NCBI RefSeq assembly: GCF_013177675.1
Contig: NZ_CP042652.1
Location: forward strand, 310,001-374,000
Source: Arcobacter acticola
GTDB lineage: Bacteria; Campylobacterota; Campylobacteria; Campylobacterales; Arcobacteraceae
DNA: 64,000 bases
Direction of reading: 5' to 3'
Shown: positions 37,837 to 48,539 of the stretch, one piece after another
Numbering within the stretch: position 1 is the stretch's first letter
How the letters are laid out: every line of letters begins with the position of its first letter
Position numbers and translations under genes: made by a program
The notes under the pieces: model-generated
Told to the model about the DNA's origin: nothing
The model's input: the letters and a program-made list of their open reading frames with translations, nothing else
The model's database searches: none

Positions 37837-38904
37837 AGTACCTACTTAAAATTAATGTCATAATTAGTTCCAAAGCCAGCTAATAAATTTTTAACATGTT
37901 TATGTAAATTATCAAATGATAAATAAGCTTCTAGTTTATGATAGTGATATTTCATATGTTTCCACAATATTTCTATTTTATTTAGTTCAGGTGAATATGG
38001 TGGTAAAAATAATAATTGTAGTCCAAGCTTCTCCCACTTTTCTATCTCTGCTTTAAAAAGCTTACTTGTGTGAATAGATGCATTATCAAGTATGACAACA
38101 GTAGTTTTTGTAATCTGATTTACAAAATCATTAAAGAAATCTATAACAACTTGTGTATCTACTTTTGTTATTGTAGTTTTCGAAAAGAGATGATTATTCT
38201 TTGTATTTAAAAACCCTAAAACATTTATTCTTTTTGCAAATCTATTTGATGGAATTTCTACTGGCTTACCTATTGGTGACCAATAATAAGGGATATTTGA
38301 ATCAAGTGAAAAACCACTCTCATCAAAATAATATGTATCAATCCAATCTTTAGCAGACCAGCTTAAAACATTAAGTATTTGAGCTTTTTTGGAAGAATAA
38401 TTCATCCACTTCTTCTCTTTAAATATAGTGTTTCTAGCTCTTTTAAAACTATATTGTATATTTTTTTAAATATCTTTTTAAGATTTGAGGTGATACTTTT
38501 TTAACTCTTTTTGACTCTTTATTAAGAGCTATACAAGTCTCTTTGATACTATTTGTTTCAATAAGTTTTTTTACTTTATCAATATCATTTTCATTTAGTG
38601 CTGGTTTTCTACCACGACCAATTTCATCAGATAAATTTTCTATTTGTTCTTCTTTGAATCTATCAAACCATCTATAAACTGTTCTTGTTGACTTATTGAA
38701 TATTTTGCATATCTCTTTTACTGTTATACCTTCATTACTTAAAAGTATAGATTTAGCTCTTTGTCTTAATTGCAATGAATTACCATTTTTTACTATTTTT
38801 TCTAATTCTTTTACTGTTTTATTATTTAAATTACTTATATATCTCATATAGTATTATAGCTAAAACTAGCTTATAAAACAAGACATTAATTTTGATTAAT
38901 TACT
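37837..38904 (-). mobile_element. IS630-family insertion sequence
   Basis: 1068 bp flanked by a TA duplication (37835-37836 and 38905-38906). Terminal repeats of about 24 bp (37836-37859 and 38882-38905) match at 20 of 24 positions, the inner 12 (AAAATTAATGTC) exactly. TA targeting is the family rule. It carries one transposase gene in two frames. Confidence 0.92.
37842..38847 (-). pseudogene. IS630 transposase in two frames
   Basis: The upstream part (38847-38449, 132 residues) is a helix-turn-helix domain (LQLRQRAKSILLSNEGITV, STRTVYRWFDRF). The downstream part carries the DDE nuclease: Asp in TYYFDESGFS, Asp in VVILDNASIH, Glu in PPYSPELNKIEILWKH. The join needs one A fewer in the seven-A run at 38461-38467 (plus-strand T-run): then the frame reads KNIQYSFKRARNTIFKEKKW and continues to MNYSSKKAQ. 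A +1 recoding or transcript slippage could restore it; a -1 ribosomal shift would not. Most likely a broken copy. Confidence 0.82.
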
Positions 38905-39069
38905 TAACTGGGGAAAATTGCAACTAGTTCTTCTTTCTCTTTACTTAGAAAAAGAAAACTACTCTTTTTGGAATTTAGGGCATCCATATATGCAGTATAA
39001 ATTTGACTTAGGTGCGAAAACCTATTCTAGATTGGAGTTTCTAAAAAGATGGTTAACGCAACATCAAAT

Positions 39070-39204
39070 TTAATTTTCTTTTTTGATTTCGCTATTTTGT
39101 TTTATTAAATCGATTTTCTCTTTATGCATATCATTTCCTTTTAATACATAAAATAAAGCAATTAATCCTAATGTAATCCAAAAGAAATAATCCATTTTTT
39201 TCAA
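39070..39204 (-). CDS. Small single-helix membrane protein
   Basis: 44 residues from TTG at 39204 (KKMDYFFWITLGLIALFYVL), with AAGGAT seven bases upstream; from the ATG at 39195 it would be 41. One hydrophobic helix is followed by a charged tail (HKEKIDLIKQNSEIKKEN). It lies 13 bases downstream of the antiporter gene on the same strand and is probably co-transcribed with it. No family recognised. Confidence 0.6.
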   Translation of the reverse strand: MKKMDYFFWITLGLIALFYVLKGNDMHKEKIDLIKQNSEIKKEN

Positions 39205-39217
39205 AATATCATCCTTT

Positions 39218-40198
39218 TTATAAAGAGCCAGATAAAGTCATTCCTAAATAACTATTATAAGCGATATAACAAACTACAAGAATCATACCTTCAAATCTTG
39301 TGATTTTTCCCTCTTTATTTCTAAATCCATAAGACATTACTAAAAGAGCTATTGTTAATACAAACATCACGATCCAGTCTCTATTTAATACTTCTACTGG
39401 AATTCCATTCATAGGAGCAATAATAGTTGCAATTCCAATTACAGCTAGGATATTAAACATATTAGAACCAACTACATTTCCAATAGCAATATCATGTTCA
39501 CCTTTACGTGCTGCTATCACAGATGCTGCTAATTCTGGTAAAGAAGTTCCAAGAGCTACAATTGTAAGTCCAATAATTAAATCACTAACTCCAAATTCAT
39601 GAGCAACACCCACTGCACCCCAAACAAGAAGTCTAGAACTTGCAATTAATAACACAAGCCCAATAATAAGCCAAATAATTCCAGCTTTTAAAGTCATTTC
39701 ATGTTCAATTAATTCACTATCCATTTCAGCTTCTAAAGTATCTCCTCTTCCTCTAAAAGCAGAAACAATTGACCATGCAATTAAAGTAAAGAAACCACTT
39801 ATTAAAACTATTCCTTCACCTAGTGTTAATGAATTATCTAAAAGTAAATATCCACTTGCTAATACAATTAATAAAAGTAAAGGAATCTCTTTTTTTACAA
39901 TCTTCGAATTTACTGTAATTGGAGCAACTATTGCTGTAATCCCTAGAATTAAAGCAATATTAACAATATTTGAACCTAATGCATTTCCTAAAGCAAGGGC
40001 TGGATTTCCCTCCATTGCTGCTATTGCAGATACAACCATTTCAGGGGCACTTGTTCCAAATCCTACTATTAAAATACCTATTAATAAACTAGGCATTCCC
40101 AAATGTTTTGCAGTTGATGCAGCACCTTCTACAAATTTATCTGCACTCCAAACGAGAATTGCAAATCCAGCTATAATAGCTGCTAAATATAAAATCAT
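39218..40198 (-). CDS. Calcium/sodium antiporter (CaCA family, YrbG type)
   Basis: A 326-residue inner-membrane protein with ten helices in two inverted repeats. Each repeat has its alpha motif: GFGTSAPEMVVSAIAA with GNALGSNIVNIALILG, and ALGTSLPELAASVIAA with GNVVGSNMFNILAVIG. The acidic Glu of each repeat is intact. It exchanges Ca2+ for Na+ or H+. A tiny membrane protein follows in the same unit. Confidence 0.94.
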   Translation of the reverse strand: MILYLAAIIAGFAILVWSADKFVEGAASTAKHLGMPSLLIGILIVGFGTSAPEMVVSAIAAMEGNPALALGNALGSNIVNIALILGITAIVAPITVNSKIVKKEIPLLLLIVLASGYLLLDNSLTLGEGIVLISGFFTLIAWSIVSAFRGRGDTLEAEMDSELIEHEMTLKAGIIWLIIGLVLLIASSRLLVWGAVGVAHEFGVSDLIIGLTIVALGTSLPELAASVIAARKGEHDIAIGNVVGSNMFNILAVIGIATIIAPMNGIPVEVLNRDWIVMFVLTIALLVMSYGFRNKEGKITRFEGMILVVCYIAYNSYLGMTLSGSL

Positions 40199-40258
40199 TT
40201 TTTACCTTTAATTTTGTTATACTTTAAAAATTTTGCCATTATATTTAAATTTAGTTAA

Positions 40259-41134
40259 TCAAAAGTTTATAGAAACATAAAAGCTTAAATCAAACTCATT
40301 GGACTCATCTAAAAAATCTATTTTATTATAGATGGCATAAGATGGTTTTGTAGTAGTTTCATATTCATTTTTAGGTAACCATTCATGATAAACCCAATGA
40401 ATAAAAGGTAAAACATCTCCAGTTTTTCCCTTTAAATCAAACTTTGCATAAACACCCTCTGCTATTTTAAATTTTGGTAATCTATCACTTTTAACCTCTT
40501 GATTATCTTCAACCATAACACATCCAATATATTGACATTCATTTAAAGGAGTGATTGTAGGATTATCATGAAAAAGTGCGATTCTTTTATATGAAATAAT
40601 ATCATTTGTAAGAATCCATGTTTGAAGTTTTTGCCATGTTTCTTTTATATTTATGTTGTAACCTTTATTCCTAATATAATAACTCTCAATAGCAGGCATT
40701 TTTACAATAGTTGGAACTATGTCTTTAAAATCAGCTTTAGATTGACTAGCCCTTTGTGATTGTTGTAATATTTTTTGAGAATACTCTTTATATCCTCCAT
40801 TTTTCCATTCTTTTGGCGTCATTTCAAATCTATCTTTAAATATTTTAATAAATGAAGATTGAGATGAATATCCACATTGGTTTACTATATTTGAAATAGT
40901 GGAATATTTATTTGTTAAAAGTAAATTTGATGCTTTTTGAAGTCTTATTGATTTGATACTTTCATAAATGTTTTTTCCAAAGGCTTCTTTAAAAATTCTA
41001 TGCATATGAAATTTACTAATACCTAAATCAATACTAAGTTCTTCTATGTCAATATTCGTTTCTATATGAGTATAAATATAATACATTATATCATTTGCTA
41101 TTTTTGTTCTTTTTTGTAATGTTTCTTTTTTCAT
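40259..41134 (-). CDS. AraC-family regulator with GyrI-like effector domain
   Basis: 291 residues. Two helix-turn-helix motifs lie near residues 20-115 (IEELSIDLGISKFHMHRIFK and ISNIVNQCGYSSQSSFIKIF). A GyrI-like small-molecule-binding domain fills the C-terminus (about 145-291). The ATG at 41134 is preferred to one at 41197, whose extra residues are hydrophobic and lie in the promoter region. It may control the divergent oadGAB operon or a drug response; no operator was found. Confidence 0.9.
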   Translation of the reverse strand: MKKETLQKRTKIANDIMYYIYTHIETNIDIEELSIDLGISKFHMHRIFKEAFGKNIYESIKSIRLQKASNLLLTNKYSTISNIVNQCGYSSQSSFIKIFKDRFEMTPKEWKNGGYKEYSQKILQQSQRASQSKADFKDIVPTIVKMPAIESYYIRNKGYNINIKETWQKLQTWILTNDIISYKRIALFHDNPTITPLNECQYIGCVMVEDNQEVKSDRLPKFKIAEGVYAKFDLKGKTGDVLPFIHWVYHEWLPKNEYETTTKPSYAIYNKIDFLDESNEFDLSFYVSINF

Positions 41135-41264
41135 AAAATGATTATAGCAAAAATAAAATATAAAATAAGCACTATAAAACAATTTTCTTAGCACCAAATA
41201 AGAAGAACTATTTACTAAATTTCCCTAAAATTACACACGTTTAAATCGTACTAAAGGATTCCGT

Positions 41265-41507
41265 ATGGAAATAAACTTAATCGCAGAATCAGTAAAGTTC
41301 ATGTTCTTAGGTATGGGTGTAGTATTTGCATTCCTAACAATAATGATATTTGTACTAAAAGCACAAGGTGCAATTTTGACAAAATATTTTCCAGCAGAAA
41401 ATAAAGTAGCAAATGTAACACCAAAAAGTACAAATAAACAAACAGATAACGCAAAAATAGCAGCAGTAATAGCAGCTGTACAACATCATAAAAATCTAAA
41501 GGGTTAA
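41265..41507 (+). CDS. oadG: Oxaloacetate decarboxylase gamma subunit (sodium pump)
   Basis: 80 residues with one N-terminal helix (KFMFLGMGVVFAFLTIMIFV) and an Ala/Lys-rich tail, typical of OadG. It anchors and assembles the alpha and beta subunits. It is first in the oadGAB operon, with AAAGGA before the ATG and five bases to oadA. Confidence 0.92.
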   Translation: MEINLIAESVKFMFLGMGVVFAFLTIMIFVLKAQGAILTKYFPAENKVANVTPKSTNKQTDNAKIAAVIAAVQHHKNLKG

Positions 41508-41512
41508 ATTAT

Positions 41513-43354
41513 ATGTCTAAAAAATATATAGATATCATGGACACTACTTTTAGAGATGGATTCCAATCTGTCTTTGGAGGAAGAGTTTTAATGAATGATT
41601 TCTTTCCAGCTGTAGAAGCTGCAAAAGAAGCCGGAATAACTCACTTTGAGTTTGGTGGAGGAGCTAGGTTCCAATCGTTGTTCTTCTATCTGCAAGAGAA
41701 CGCATTTGAAATGATGGATAAATTTAGGGAAATAGTAGGCCCTGATGCAAACTTACAAACTTTGGCTCGTGGTATAAATACAGTTATGCTAGATACGGGT
41801 TCAAGAGAACTAATCGACTTACATGCTAAAATGTTTGCCAAACATGGTACAACAACTATTCGAAACTTTGATGCTTTAAATGATGTTCAAAATCTTGAAT
41901 ATAGTGCAGAATGTATTAAAAAATATGGTCTAAACCATGAAGTAGTAGTTACTTTAATGGACTTGCCTCCAGGTTGCTTTGGTGCTCATGATGTACCTTT
42001 CTATGAAAAAACTCTAAGACAAATTCTTGATAGTGGTTTACCATTTGATTCAATCTGCTTTAAAGATGCTTCAGGAACAAGTTCTCCTCAAAAAATCTAT
42101 GAAACAATACAAATGGCTAGAAATCTAGTTGGATATGATACTCATATTAGACTTCATACCCATGAAACAGCAGGTGTTTCAGTTGCTTGTTATTTAGCTG
42201 CACTTGATGCTGGTGCTGATGGTATTGATTTAGCTGCCTCTCCAGTTAGTGGTGGAACTTCTCAACCTGATATCCTAACTATGTTACACGCAGTTAAAGG
42301 TAAGAATTATGATTTAGGTGGTTTAGAAATTGAAAAAGTTCTAAAATACCAAGAAACATTAAAACACTGTTTAAAAGATTACTTTATTCCACCAGAAGCT
42401 ACTCAAGTATCTCCTTTAATTCCTTTCTCTCCAATGCCAGGTGGAGCATTAACTGCTAATACTCAAATGATGAGAGATAATGGAACACTAGATAAATTCC
42501 CTGAAGTAATTAAAGCAATGAGAGAAGTAGTTGAGCGTGGTGGATATGGTACATCTGTAACTCCAGTTTCTCAATTTTATTGGCAACAAGCATACGCTAA
42601 TGTAATGTTTGGTCCTTGGAAACAAATTGCTCCTGGTTATGGAAAAATGGTATTAGGTTACTTTGGTAAAACTCCAGTTCCTGCTGATCCTGAAATTATT
42701 GCTCTTGCAGCAGAAAAATTAAAACTAGATCCAACTAGTGAAAATCCTTTAGATATCGCTGATAGAGATGAAAAGAAAAAAATCTCTGTTTGGAAACAAA
42801 GATTAGAAATGGAAGGTATAGAAGCTAGTGAAGAGAATATCTTTATTGCTGCTGCTTGTGATGAAAAAGGAATTGCATTCTTAAAAGGTGAATCACCTTT
42901 AAATGTTAGAAAAAATGATAATGTTTGTGATAATGATAAAGATTGTAAATTAGGAGAAAAAGATATGGCAAATGCAAGTGGAAACTATACAGTAATAGTT
43001 GATGGTCAAAAATTTAATGTAACAATAGCTGAGGGTAATGATGCAAATATTCAAGTAACTCCTGTTTCTAATACAACATCAGCTCCAGTAACAGCTGCTC
43101 CAGTTGCTGCAAGTGCTGCACCTGTATCTTCAAATGGAAATGGAACTGAAGTTCCAGCTGCTGTTAATGGTGCTGTTTGGAAGATTTTAGTAAAAGAAGG
43201 TGATATGGTTGAAGCTGATCAACAAATTATGATTCTTGAAGCTATGAAAATGGAAATAGATATTAATGCTCCTGTTGCTGGAAAGATTACTAAAATATTA
43301 GTAAATAATACACAATCTGTTGAAGAGGGACAAACATTAGCCATTATTGGTTAA
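41513..43354 (+). CDS. oadA: Oxaloacetate decarboxylase alpha subunit (biotin carboxyltransferase)
   Basis: 613 residues. The carboxyltransferase domain opens YIDIMDTTFRDGFQSVFGGR, with metal-binding HTHETAG and substrate-loop motifs. A Pro/Ala linker (about 505-540) leads to the biotinyl domain, whose biotinylated Lys lies in EAMKMEID. It transfers the carboxyl group of oxaloacetate to biotin, and OadB then decarboxylates with Na+ export. An internal Cys/Asp-rich insert (NVCDNDKDCKLGE) precedes the linker. Related PycB subunits look similar, but the OadG/OadB neighbours decide the call. Confidence 0.94.
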   Translation: MSKKYIDIMDTTFRDGFQSVFGGRVLMNDFFPAVEAAKEAGITHFEFGGGARFQSLFFYLQENAFEMMDKFREIVGPDANLQTLARGINTVMLDTGSRELIDLHAKMFAKHGTTTIRNFDALNDVQNLEYSAECIKKYGLNHEVVVTLMDLPPGCFGAHDVPFYEKTLRQILDSGLPFDSICFKDASGTSSPQKIYETIQMARNLVGYDTHIRLHTHETAGVSVACYLAALDAGADGIDLAASPVSGGTSQPDILTMLHAVKGKNYDLGGLEIEKVLKYQETLKHCLKDYFIPPEATQVSPLIPFSPMPGGALTANTQMMRDNGTLDKFPEVIKAMREVVERGGYGTSVTPVSQFYWQQAYANVMFGPWKQIAPGYGKMVLGYFGKTPVPADPEIIALAAEKLKLDPTSENPLDIADRDEKKKISVWKQRLEMEGIEASEENIFIAAACDEKGIAFLKGESPLNVRKNDNVCDNDKDCKLGEKDMANASGNYTVIVDGQKFNVTIAEGNDANIQVTPVSNTTSAPVTAAPVAASAAPVSSNGNGTEVPAAVNGAVWKILVKEGDMVEADQQIMILEAMKMEIDINAPVAGKITKILVNNTQSVEEGQTLAIIG

Positions 43355-43369
43355 TGTTTGAAAAAATAT

Positions 43370-44698
43370 ATGAAAAAAAGTATATTAATTTCTTTTCTTC
43401 TTATCTTTAGTTTGTTTACAACAAATATCTTTGCTTCACAAAGTGTAGATGTTGTAGAAAATACTACAGAAAAACCAGCATACCATTCAAAAACAATGGG
43501 TGAATTAGTAGAATCATTTTATGCTACAACGGGAATAAAAGCATTGCTTCAACCCCAAGCTGGTGTATTAGATTCTCATGGTCATGAAATGTCTTTCTTT
43601 GCTCAAGGTGCAGGAAGAATTATTATGATAATAATCTGTTTTTTATTGTTTTATTTAGCAATTAAAAAAGGATTTGAACCATTACTATTAATTCCAATTG
43701 GATTTGGTGGTTTATTAGCAAATATACCAATTGCTAATATGGCAGGACCAGGTGGAATGTTAGGAATTATTTATGATATGGGTATTACAAATCAATTCTT
43801 TCCATTATTAATCTTTATGGGTGTAGGAGCTATGACAGACTTTGGTCCACTATTAGCTAATCCAAAAACTGCATTATTGGGTGGTGCTGCTCAATTTGGT
43901 ATCTTTGGATCATTAGTGGGAGCTGTTGTACTTTCACAATATTTCCCAGGGATTGATTTTACACTAGAACAAGCTGCTGCTATTTCTATTATTGGAGGAG
44001 CTGATGGACCAACATCTATTTTTATAGCTTCTAGATTAGCACCTGAATTACTAGGAGCAATTGCAGTTGCTGCATACTCATATATGGCATTAGTACCAAT
44101 TATACAACCGCCAATTATGAGAGCATTAACTACAATGAATGAAAGAAAAATTAAGATGCCAGCTTCAAGAAAGGTATCAAAATTAGAGAAAATTGTATTC
44201 CCATTGGTAGTATTAACTTTAACTATTTTAATACTTCCAGATGCAGCACCATTAATTGGAGCACTATGCTTTGGAAATTTTGCAAAAGAATCAGGAGTTG
44301 TTGATAGACTTTCTGATACAATGCAAAATGCATTAATCAATGTTGTAACTATTTTCTTAGGATTAGGTGTTGGTTCAAAACTAGCATCAGAGCAATTCTT
44401 AGTAGCAGAGACAATGGGAATTATGATCATAGGTCTTTTAGCGTTCTCAGCAGGTACTGCTATGGGTGTTATAATGGCTAAGTTAATGAATTTAGTTAGC
44501 TCAAAAGATAATCAGATAAATCCTTTGATTGGAGCAGCAGGAGTATCAGCTGTACCAATGGCAGCAAGGGTAGTAAGTAAAGAAGGTCAACTTTATGACA
44601 AATCGAACATTTTATTAATGCATGCGATGGGTCCTAATGTTGCTGGGGTTATTGGTTCAGCAGTCGCTGCTGGTGTACTTTTATCGATATTTAAATAA
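43370..44698 (+). CDS. oadB: Oxaloacetate decarboxylase beta subunit (Na+ pump)
   Basis: About 442 residues with a signal-like first helix ([20 protein letters not shown]) and about nine further helices. [21 protein letters not shown] holds the Na+-coupling Asp, and [15 protein letters not shown] is conserved near the end. It decarboxylates carboxybiotin while exporting Na+. The start is either ATG 43370 or TTG 43358; neither has a strong ribosome site. The gene ends the operon at a clear terminator. Confidence 0.93.
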   Translation: MKKSILISFLLIFSLFTTNIFASQSVDVVENTTEKPAYHSKTMGELVESFYATTGIKALLQPQAGVLDSHGHEMSFFAQGAGRIIMIIICFLLFYLAIKKGFEPLLLIPIGFGGLLANIPIANMAGPGGMLGIIYDMGITNQFFPLLIFMGVGAMTDFGPLLANPKTALLGGAAQFGIFGSLVGAVVLSQYFPGIDFTLEQAAAISIIGGADGPTSIFIASRLAPELLGAIAVAAYSYMALVPIIQPPIMRALTTMNERKIKMPASRKVSKLEKIVFPLVVLTLTILILPDAAPLIGALCFGNFAKESGVVDRLSDTMQNALINVVTIFLGLGVGSKLASEQFLVAETMGIMIIGLLAFSAGTAMGVIMAKLMNLVSSKDNQINPLIGAAGVSAVPMAARVVSKEGQLYDKSNILLMHAMGPNVAGVIGSAVAAGVLLSIFK

Positions 44699-44720
44699 AA
44701 ATCAATACCAACTTCAATTA

Positions 44721-44752
44721 AGCCTAAGTAGACTTGTTCTATTTAGGCTTTT
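44721..44752 (+). terminator. oadGAB terminator
   Basis: AGCCTAA paired with TTTAGGCT across a short loop, followed by a run of six T. It lies 23 bases after the oadB stop. Confidence 0.85.
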
Positions 44753-44902
44753 TTATTTAGAAATACTTCCTAAATTCATTTGAACTCCTAAAATAAAACC
44801 ATTTTCCATAATATAAAACTTATTCTCATCTAATTCATCTTTCACTAGATGGAAATCACAACTATCAATTTTATCATCAATGTAGTTTAATACACTTTCC
44901 AT
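44753..44902 (-). CDS. Small hypothetical acidic protein
   Basis: 49 residues (MESVLNYIDDKIDSCDFHLV...). A very good ribosome site, AAGGAGAT, lies five bases before the ATG, and codon use resembles the neighbours. The end reads GFILGVQMNLGSISK. It is soluble and unrecognised. Its stop borders the oadB terminator, so the two transcripts converge there. Confidence 0.65.
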   Translation of the reverse strand: MESVLNYIDDKIDSCDFHLVKDELDENKFYIMENGFILGVQMNLGSISK

Positions 44903-45137
44903 TTTATCTCCTTTTTTTATTTAATTATAAAGTCTGAAATTCTATTAAAACATAGTTACAAATTGATTTCATTAAATACAATTTTAAGAGATAATGTTTT
45001 ATTTTACGATATAATCAAATCTATATATCAAAAATAATAATAAATTATTAAATTATACTTTTATTTAACTTCATTTAATTTTTGTTTAAATTCAATTTAA
45101 ATGGTTTATTTATTATTGCTAGAAATAGGACACCTCT

Positions 45138-46616
45138 ATGAAATCAACACTACAAGCTGGAAATTTTTTAAAACTTATATCAAAACATTTACCAGATATG
45201 TTGTGGGCAAAAGATTTAGAAGGTAATTATTTGTATGCAAATGAATCAATTTGTAAAAACTTATTAATGGCAAAAACAAATGAAGTAATAGGAAAAAATG
45301 ACATTTATTTTGCAACTAGAGAAAGAGATAAACATCAATCAAATAAGCAATGGCATACTTTTGGAGAATTATGTTTTAATTCAGATTATGTAGTATTAGA
45401 ACATATGAAACCAATGATATTTGAAGAGTATGGAAATATAAAAGGACAACTTGTTTATTTAGAAGTGCACAAAGCCCCATTGTATGATTCAAATGGAGTA
45501 TTAATTGGAACCATAGGAAGTGGAAGAGATATTACTTCACAAATTATGCTTGAAGAAGAAAACAAAAAATTAGCTTTTTATGATCAATTAACAGCTTTAC
45601 CTAATAGACAAAAAATAATCCTTGATATTTCAGAAAATAATCCTTGTGCTTGTGTTATATTTAATATAGATGAATTTAAAGAAATAAATGATTTTTTTGG
45701 TACAGAAAATGGAGATAAAATATTAAAAGATATTGCTTCTTGGTTTTCTAAATCCAATTATGAAACATATAGAATAGATGGAGATGAATTTGCAATTTTA
45801 TTCTATGACGATGATTGTATAAAAAGCATAGAAACAAAAGTAAAAGATATTTTAAATCTTTTCGAAAAAGAGATATTTTATATAGAAGAAGAGAAAATAC
45901 AAATTGCATTTTCAGCAGGAATTGCAAAAGTTAAATACAATTTATTAACAAAAGCAGATATTGCAGTTCACTATGCAAAAGAGCAAAAAATAAAAATATC
46001 TACATATAAAGAAGATGGAAATATAGAACAAAAGTATAAGCAAAATATTGCAATGGCAACAGCCATAAGAGAGGCATTAAATGATAAAAGAATTATTTGT
46101 CATTATCAACCTATCTTAGATCAAAGAACTGGCAAAATTTATAAATATGAAACATTAGTAAGAATGCTGACTAAAGAAGGTGAAATTATTCCACCAATAG
46201 AATTTTTAGAGATTTCAAAGAAAACAAAATTATATCCATATATCACAAGAGAAGTACTTCATCAAGCATGTAATACTTTTAAAGATAGAAAAGAAAACTT
46301 TTCTATTAACTTATCAATCGATGATATAAAAGATACAAATATCGTAAATGAAATTATTAAAACAATCATTGAAACAAAAACTGCTTCAAGAATTACTTTT
46401 GAGATTTTAGAATCAGAAGAAATTGAAAACTATCAAGAAGTTCGAAATTTTACTAAAAGAATAAAAGAAATTGGTTCCAAGATTGCTGTAGATGACTTTG
46501 GAACTGGTTATTCTAATTTTGAACATATATTAAATTAAATATAGATTATATAAAAATAGATGGTTCATTAATAAAAGGAATGGAAAATAACAAAAAGAAT
46601 AAAATTATTGTTGAAA
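45138..46616 (+). pseudogene. PAS-GGDEF-EAL protein, frameshifted and cut by IS
   Basis: A PAS domain (about 8-130, LPDMLWAKDLEGNYLYAN), a GGDEF domain with the motif altered to DGDEF (YRIDGDEFAILF), and an EAL domain whose signature is YETLVRM instead of EAL. After DDFGTGYSNFEHIL the frame stops at 46536-46538. Adding one A to the AAA at 46532-46534 restores KLNIDYIKIDGSLIKGMENN, and the reading then ends at the IS boundary 46617. The last EAL motifs are missing, so it is dead as an enzyme; the EAL domain was probably already weak. Confidence 0.88.
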
Positions 46617-48510
<1,894 letters not shown>

Positions 48511-48512
<2 letters not shown>

Positions 48513-48539
48513 TAAAACAGAGAATTACTCTGTTTTATT
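48511..48539. terminator. Bidirectional terminator
   Basis: AATAAAACAGAG, a five-base loop AATTA, and CTCTGTTTTATT form a 12-bp perfect stem. It serves the remnant gene on the plus strand and glnD on the minus strand; the glnD stop lies within it. Confidence 0.85.

Larger units (their letters stand above)
37287..39073 (+). pseudogene. Aat-like (leucyl/phenylalanyl-tRNA-protein transferase superfamily) gene split by IS630 element
   Basis: The 5' part runs 37287-37836 and ends GEIGYKIGSTYTSLTGFSS-KEKKYN. The 3' part resumes after the IS and reads WGKLQLVLLSLYLE, FWNLGHPYMQYKFDLGAK, FLKRWLTQHQI-stop at 39073. Removing 37837-38904 and one TA rejoins them exactly in frame (KKYNNWGKLQ), giving 238 residues, the usual Aat size. 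The GxxG and LGHP-type pattern suggests the GNAT-like Aat fold, an N-degron enzyme; it is divergent, so another aminoacyl transferase role is possible. The gene is surely inactivated. Confidence 0.85.

Noticed and set aside
43891-44430. Long open frame antisense to oadB
   Set aside because: It mirrors a strongly conserved membrane protein on the other strand, has low-complexity composition and no ribosome site.
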